DNA of 5,029 bases from an uncultured bacterium (GTDB taxonomy: Bacteria; Spirochaetota; Brevinematia; DTOW01). The position numbers were made by a program, and so were the translations under genes. Under the pieces are notes generated by a model that was not told the origin of the DNA, searched no databases, and saw only the letters and a program-made list of their open reading frames with translations. The stretch spans positions 1 to 5,029 of the forward strand of contig CALFVP010000193.1 of the NCBI GenBank assembly GCA_937928175.1, written 5' to 3'. This document shows, piece after piece, positions 1-5,029 of this stretch (its first letter is position 1; the number at the start of each line of letters is the position of its first letter).

Positions 1-15
1 TAGTTTTAATATTTT

Positions 16-22
16 AGGGGGG
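16..22 (+). promoter_or_regulatory. Ribosome binding site of fabZ
   Basis: The run AGGGGGG lies 3 nt before the ATG at 26 and can pair with the 3' end of 16S rRNA if G-U wobble is allowed. The spacing is on the short side. It matters because the fabZ frame has no stop between base 2 and the ATG, so this site is the main reason to place the start at 26. Confidence 0.65.
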
Positions 23-25
23 ATT

Positions 26-481
26 ATGGAAGAAGAACTTAAAGAAGTAAACATTGATGTTGTGGAAATTCAAAAAATACTTCCTCACAGGTTTCCCTTT
101 CTTCTAGTTGATAAAATAGAGAAAATGAACTCTACAAAAGCTATAGGATACAAAAACGTAACGATAAACGAATGGTTTTTCCAGGGGCATTTTCCTAACT
201 ACCCTATAATGCCAGGTGTATTGATAATAGAAGGACTTGCACAATGTGCTGGAGTCTTAGCACTAAAATCTATGAACTACAGTTCAGAAAACCCACCTTT
301 AATATTTTTTGCTACGATCGAAAACGCTAAATTCAAAAACCCTGTACTTCCAGGCGATAAACTAATATACGAAGTGGAGATTACAAAACTAACTAAAAAC
401 TTTGGAAAGTTCAAAGGTATAGCTAGAGTTGGCGATAAAGTATGCGCTGAAGCAGAAATGATGGCAGCTATAAAAGCGTAA
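26..481 (+). CDS. fabZ: 3-hydroxyacyl-[acyl-carrier-protein] dehydratase FabZ
   Basis: FabZ removes water from (3R)-3-hydroxyacyl-ACP to give trans-2-enoyl-ACP in the elongation cycle of cytoplasmic type II fatty acid synthesis. The 151-residue product has the usual length and a single hot-dog fold. Visible signatures are the N-terminal LPHRFPFLLVDKI (residues 19-31) and GHFPNYPIMPGVL (54-66), which carries the catalytic His55. Glu69, in the following IIEGLAQ helix, is the partner acid; the 14-residue His-to-Glu spacing is that of characterised FabZ proteins. The start is set by ATG 26 and the G-rich site just upstream. lpxA follows after 11 nt, the classic fabZ-lpxA order, in which both enzymes compete for the same 3-hydroxyacyl-ACP pool. 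FabA is an alternative family, but the length and motif favour FabZ. The upstream neighbour is not visible; lpxC or lpxD would be typical. Confidence 0.96.
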   Translation: MEEELKEVNIDVVEIQKILPHRFPFLLVDKIEKMNSTKAIGYKNVTINEWFFQGHFPNYPIMPGVLIIEGLAQCAGVLALKSMNYSSENPPLIFFATIENAKFKNPVLPGDKLIYEVEITKLTKNFGKFKGIARVGDKVCAEAEMMAAIKA

Positions 482-482
482 A

Positions 483-487
483 AGAGG
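483..487 (+). promoter_or_regulatory. Ribosome binding site of lpxA
   Basis: AGAGG (within AAGAGGAA) sits in the 11-nt gap after the fabZ stop and 5 nt before the lpxA ATG at 493. It also decides against the ATG at 489, which is in another frame and too close to the site. Confidence 0.7.
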
Positions 488-492
488 AATGT

Positions 493-1299
493 ATGCCTAA
501 GATACACAGTAGTGCTATAATAGAAGGAAACGTTAGTATAGGATCAGAAGTTGAAATAGGACCAAACGTAGTTATAATAGGTAATATAACAATAGGAGAC
601 GGCACAAAGATAAACGTAGGTACATGTATATACGGAAACGTTCACATCGGAATTAAAAACAAAATAGGACCTTACGCAATAATAGGTACTGATCCACAAG
701 ACCTAAAATACACAGGAGAAGAAATTGGACTTATTGAAATAGGTTACGAGAACGTAATAAGAGAATTCGTTACTATACATAAACCTACTTCAAAAGATAG
801 TAAAACTATAATTGGTAACAAATGTCTTCTTATGGTAGGAGCTCATGTTGGACACGATGTTAGCATTGGAAACGAAGTTATACTAGTGAATAGTTGTCAA
901 TTAGGTGGTTTTTCAAAAGTAGAAGATGGAGCTTTCATTTCATCTTTAATAGGAATACACCAACACACCAGAGTAGGAAAATTTGCAATAGTTGGAGCCC
1001 TCTCTAAAATAACTCAGGATATACCACCTTTCACGATGGCAATTGGTAACCCTGCAGAAGTTGTAGGAATAAACTCCGTAGGACTAAGAAGAAGAAACTT
1101 CTCTCCAGAAGAAAGAAATAGAATAAAAGAAGCATATAAAACAGTATACCTGTCTAACTACACAATAAGAGAAGCAGCAAACAAAATTATTGAAATGTTC
1201 CCAAACGACCAAAACGTTAAATACATTTCAGAATTCATTTTATCATCAAAAAGAGGTATAGCAAAAGGACTAAGAAGAGAAGAAGGAACAGTTGAATAG
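493..1299 (+). CDS. lpxA: UDP-N-acetylglucosamine acyltransferase LpxA
   Basis: LpxA transfers a 3-hydroxyacyl chain from ACP to O-3 of UDP-GlcNAc, the first step of lipid A synthesis, in the cytoplasm as a trimer. The 268-residue protein starts with hexapeptide repeats of the left-handed beta-helix (for example SIGSEVEIGP near 15-24, TIGDGT near 33-38), followed by DPQDLKY (67-73) and a helical C-terminal part from about residue 195. It aligns with my recollection of E. coli LpxA without gaps at a constant offset of 4. Catalytic His125 becomes His121 (AHVGHD), and His122, His160, Lys76, Asn198 and Arg204 become His118, His156, Lys72, Asn194 and Arg200. Unusual changes: Phe140 where E. coli has His144, Ser150-Ser151 in place of Gly-Gly, and His158 in place of Phe162. 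Ala169 occupies the acyl-chain ruler position (Gly173 in E. coli). A sugar 3-N-acyltransferase of the same fold is less likely given the length and the GLRRRNF motif. Confidence 0.95.
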   Translation: MPKIHSSAIIEGNVSIGSEVEIGPNVVIIGNITIGDGTKINVGTCIYGNVHIGIKNKIGPYAIIGTDPQDLKYTGEEIGLIEIGYENVIREFVTIHKPTSKDSKTIIGNKCLLMVGAHVGHDVSIGNEVILVNSCQLGGFSKVEDGAFISSLIGIHQHTRVGKFAIVGALSKITQDIPPFTMAIGNPAEVVGINSVGLRRRNFSPEERNRIKEAYKTVYLSNYTIREAANKIIEMFPNDQNVKYISEFILSSKRGIAKGLRREEGTVE

Positions 1300-1305
1300 A
1301 TCTAA

Positions 1306-3593
<2,288 letters not shown>

Positions 3594-3602
3594 ATTTTGA
3601 AT

Positions 3603-5029
3603 ATGGAAAAAGAACTATTGGAAAAAATCCCAGAATTACCGGGCATATACATAATGTACAGCAAAACTGGCGAAGTATTGTACATAGGTAAATCAGTAAA
3701 TCTAAAAAAAAGAATAAATTCTTATTTCTCCCAAAAAAAACACCCCCAAAGAATACAAAACTTAGTAAACAAAGTAGATAAATTAGAATACATAGTGGTT
3801 AACAACGAAACAGAAGCTTTAATACTAGAAGCAAATCTCATAAAAAAGTACAAACCTAAGTACAACGTATTAATGAAAGACAGTAAATTTTATCCTTTCA
3901 TAAAGATTTCAAAAGATGAGTTTCCTTACATAAACGCAACTAGAAAATTCGAGAATATCTCAAATTTTGAATATTTTGGTCCTTTCACAGAAAATAAATT
4001 ACCTTATGAACTCGTTGAGATAATACAAAAGATATTCAAAATAAGAACATGCACAGTTTTACCAAAAAAAGCATGCTTAAACTATTACATAGACCTTTGT
4101 TCAGCACCTTGTATAAGGAAAATTTCTAAAGAAGATTACATAAAAAACGTTGAAAATGCAAAAAAAGTGCTAAAAGGAGAAATTGAGGAAGTTGTAAAAT
4201 CATTAGAAAAAGAAATGAAAAACGAAGCAAAAAATCTTAACTTCGAAAAAGCTTCATTTCTAAGAGATAGTATAAACGTATTAAACAACCTAAAATCTCA
4301 AGAACAGTACATTTTTGACCCTAGTAACACAGTAACAGCAGACTACATATCTTATTCCATAAATAAAGATTTTATAAATTTCTACGTTGCACACGTAGTA
4401 AACGGAAAATTCTTTGGCAAAGAAAGTATAACTTTACCAAAACACGAAGAAAAACCACTAGAAACGTTTTTATCGAATGTATACCTAATCAACAACTACG
4501 AAATACCACAAAACATATTTACTGATAAAGATATAATCGAGGAAACTAAAAACTTCTTTACTAAGATAGGAGTAGAAACTAATGTATCAATTCCGTCTTT
4601 AGAGAGAGATGTAAAACTTTTAGGATTATGCAAGAAAAATTCTCAAATTGTGCTTGCAGAACATGAATCAAGAATTGAAATGGCAGATAAAGAAATAAAT
4701 GACTTATGCAAACTCATGGGAATAAACAACATATCAATTATAGATGGATTTGACGTTACAAACTACGGAAACGAAATAGCTTTTGGATCAAGTGTAAGGT
4801 TTATCAATGGAGTACCTGTAAAAAAGTATTATAGGATATTCAAGATAAAAACCATAAAAAATCAAAATGACTTTAAAATGATAGAAGAAATAGTTTACAG
4901 AAGGTACAAAAAAGAGAAGGAAACTAAAGAATTACCAGACCTTATACTCATAGATGGTGGTAAAGGACAACTAAATTCAGCTATCAAATCTCTCAAGAAC
5001 CTAAACCTAAGTATACCGATAATTGCACT
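3603..5029 (+). CDS. uvrC: Excinuclease ABC subunit C, 3'-truncated by window edge
   Basis: UvrC makes both incisions around a lesion handed over by UvrB in nucleotide excision repair. The frame is open from ATG 3603 to the last base (475 codons plus 2 nt of a protein usually near 600), so the end is cut by the window and not by mutation. The N-terminal GIY-YIG nuclease (about 10-90) has GIYIMY, LYIGKSVNLKKR with Arg37, and catalytic Glu76 in LILEANLIKKYKP. Cys150, Cys158, Cys166 and Cys170 form the CLNYYIDLCSAPC region, matching the cysteines reported to bind [4Fe-4S] in E. coli UvrC. The UVR motif for UvrB contact spans about 198-231 (NFEKASFLRD). The RNase H-like 5'-nuclease shows Asp384 (GFDVT) and Asp451 (LIDGGKGQL); the third catalytic residue, His, and the HhH domain lie beyond the edge. 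The gene starts 9 nt after nth with no clear Shine-Dalgarno site. Confidence 0.96.
   Translation, partial: MEKELLEKIPELPGIYIMYSKTGEVLYIGKSVNLKKRINSYFSQKKHPQRIQNLVNKVDKLEYIVVNNETEALILEANLIKKYKPKYNVLMKDSKFYPFIKISKDEFPYINATRKFENISNFEYFGPFTENKLPYELVEIIQKIFKIRTCTVLPKKACLNYYIDLCSAPCIRKISKEDYIKNVENAKKVLKGEIEEVVKSLEKEMKNEAKNLNFEKASFLRDSINVLNNLKSQEQYIFDPSNTVTADYISYSINKDFINFYVAHVVNGKFFGKESITLPKHEEKPLETFLSNVYLINNYEIPQNIFTDKDIIEETKNFFTKIGVETNVSIPSLERDVKLLGLCKKNSQIVLAEHESRIEMADKEINDLCKLMGINNISIIDGFDVTNYGNEIAFGSSVRFINGVPVKKYYRIFKIKTIKNQNDFKMIEEIVYRRYKKEKETKELPDLILIDGGKGQLNSAIKSLKNLNLSIPIIA

Noticed and set aside
2..25. fabZ frame open to the left edge, raising the idea of an LpxC-FabZ fusion as in Bacteroidetes
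   Set aside because: Only eight codons are visible, the G-run before ATG 26 looks like a ribosome binding site, and the product from ATG 26 has normal FabZ length. A TAG at 1-3 in another frame could be the stop of the preceding gene.
277..507. Minus-strand open frame of 76 codons opposite fabZ
   Set aside because: It lies wholly opposite a strongly conserved gene, resembles no family, and is a low-complexity hydrophobic translation typical of an antisense shadow.
3721..3760. A-rich homopolymer runs early in uvrC as a possible programmed slippage or frameshift site
   Set aside because: The frame reads through without interruption into Glu76 and all later UvrC motifs, so there is no sign of a shift. 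Such runs are expected from Lys codons in this AT-rich genome.
5000..5029. uvrC ending without a stop codon, as a possible broken gene
   Set aside because: The frame is intact to the last base of the window and breaks off within the RNase H-like domain, so this is an edge effect.

Overview
The window holds five genes, all on the + strand and packed nose to tail: fabZ, lpxA, pyrG, nth and the first three quarters of uvrC, which runs off the right edge. Gaps between genes are 11 nt, about 30 nt, a 4-nt ATGA overlap, and 9 nt. No hairpin-plus-T-run terminator separates any pair, so the layout reads as one operon or two overlapping transcripts. There are no RNA genes, mobile elements, CRISPR arrays or long repeats, and no gene on the minus strand.

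The host is a diderm bacterium, because lpxA commits it to making lipid A. The DNA is AT-rich (roughly one third GC by eye). It nevertheless prefers AAC for Asn and TAC for Tyr, and uses ATA for Ile and AGA/AGG for Arg heavily. That pattern is often seen in thermophilic AT-rich bacteria, but it does not name a phylum, and I do not assign one. Several proteins diverge from the common proteobacterial versions at normally conserved positions (LpxA, PyrG, UvrC), which suggests a less studied lineage.

Region by region: bases 1-25 are a short leader with a G-rich ribosome binding site. Bases 26-1299 are the envelope pair fabZ and lpxA. Both act on 3-hydroxyacyl-ACP: FabZ dehydrates it for phospholipid fatty acids and LpxA transfers the acyl group to UDP-GlcNAc for lipid A. 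Bases 1330-2943 encode CTP synthase, whose product is needed for phospholipid precursors (CDP-diacylglycerol) and for CMP-activated sugars such as Kdo. Bases 2940-5029 encode two DNA repair enzymes, endonuclease III (base excision repair) and UvrC (nucleotide excision repair), both with cysteine sets expected to hold a [4Fe-4S] cluster.

I do not see a new biological system here. The parts worth a second look are active-site substitutions in LpxA and PyrG, an odd stretch in the UvrC RNase H-like domain, the change from Shine-Dalgarno-led to apparently Shine-Dalgarno-free starts along the cluster, and a possible codon-use shift inside pyrG.
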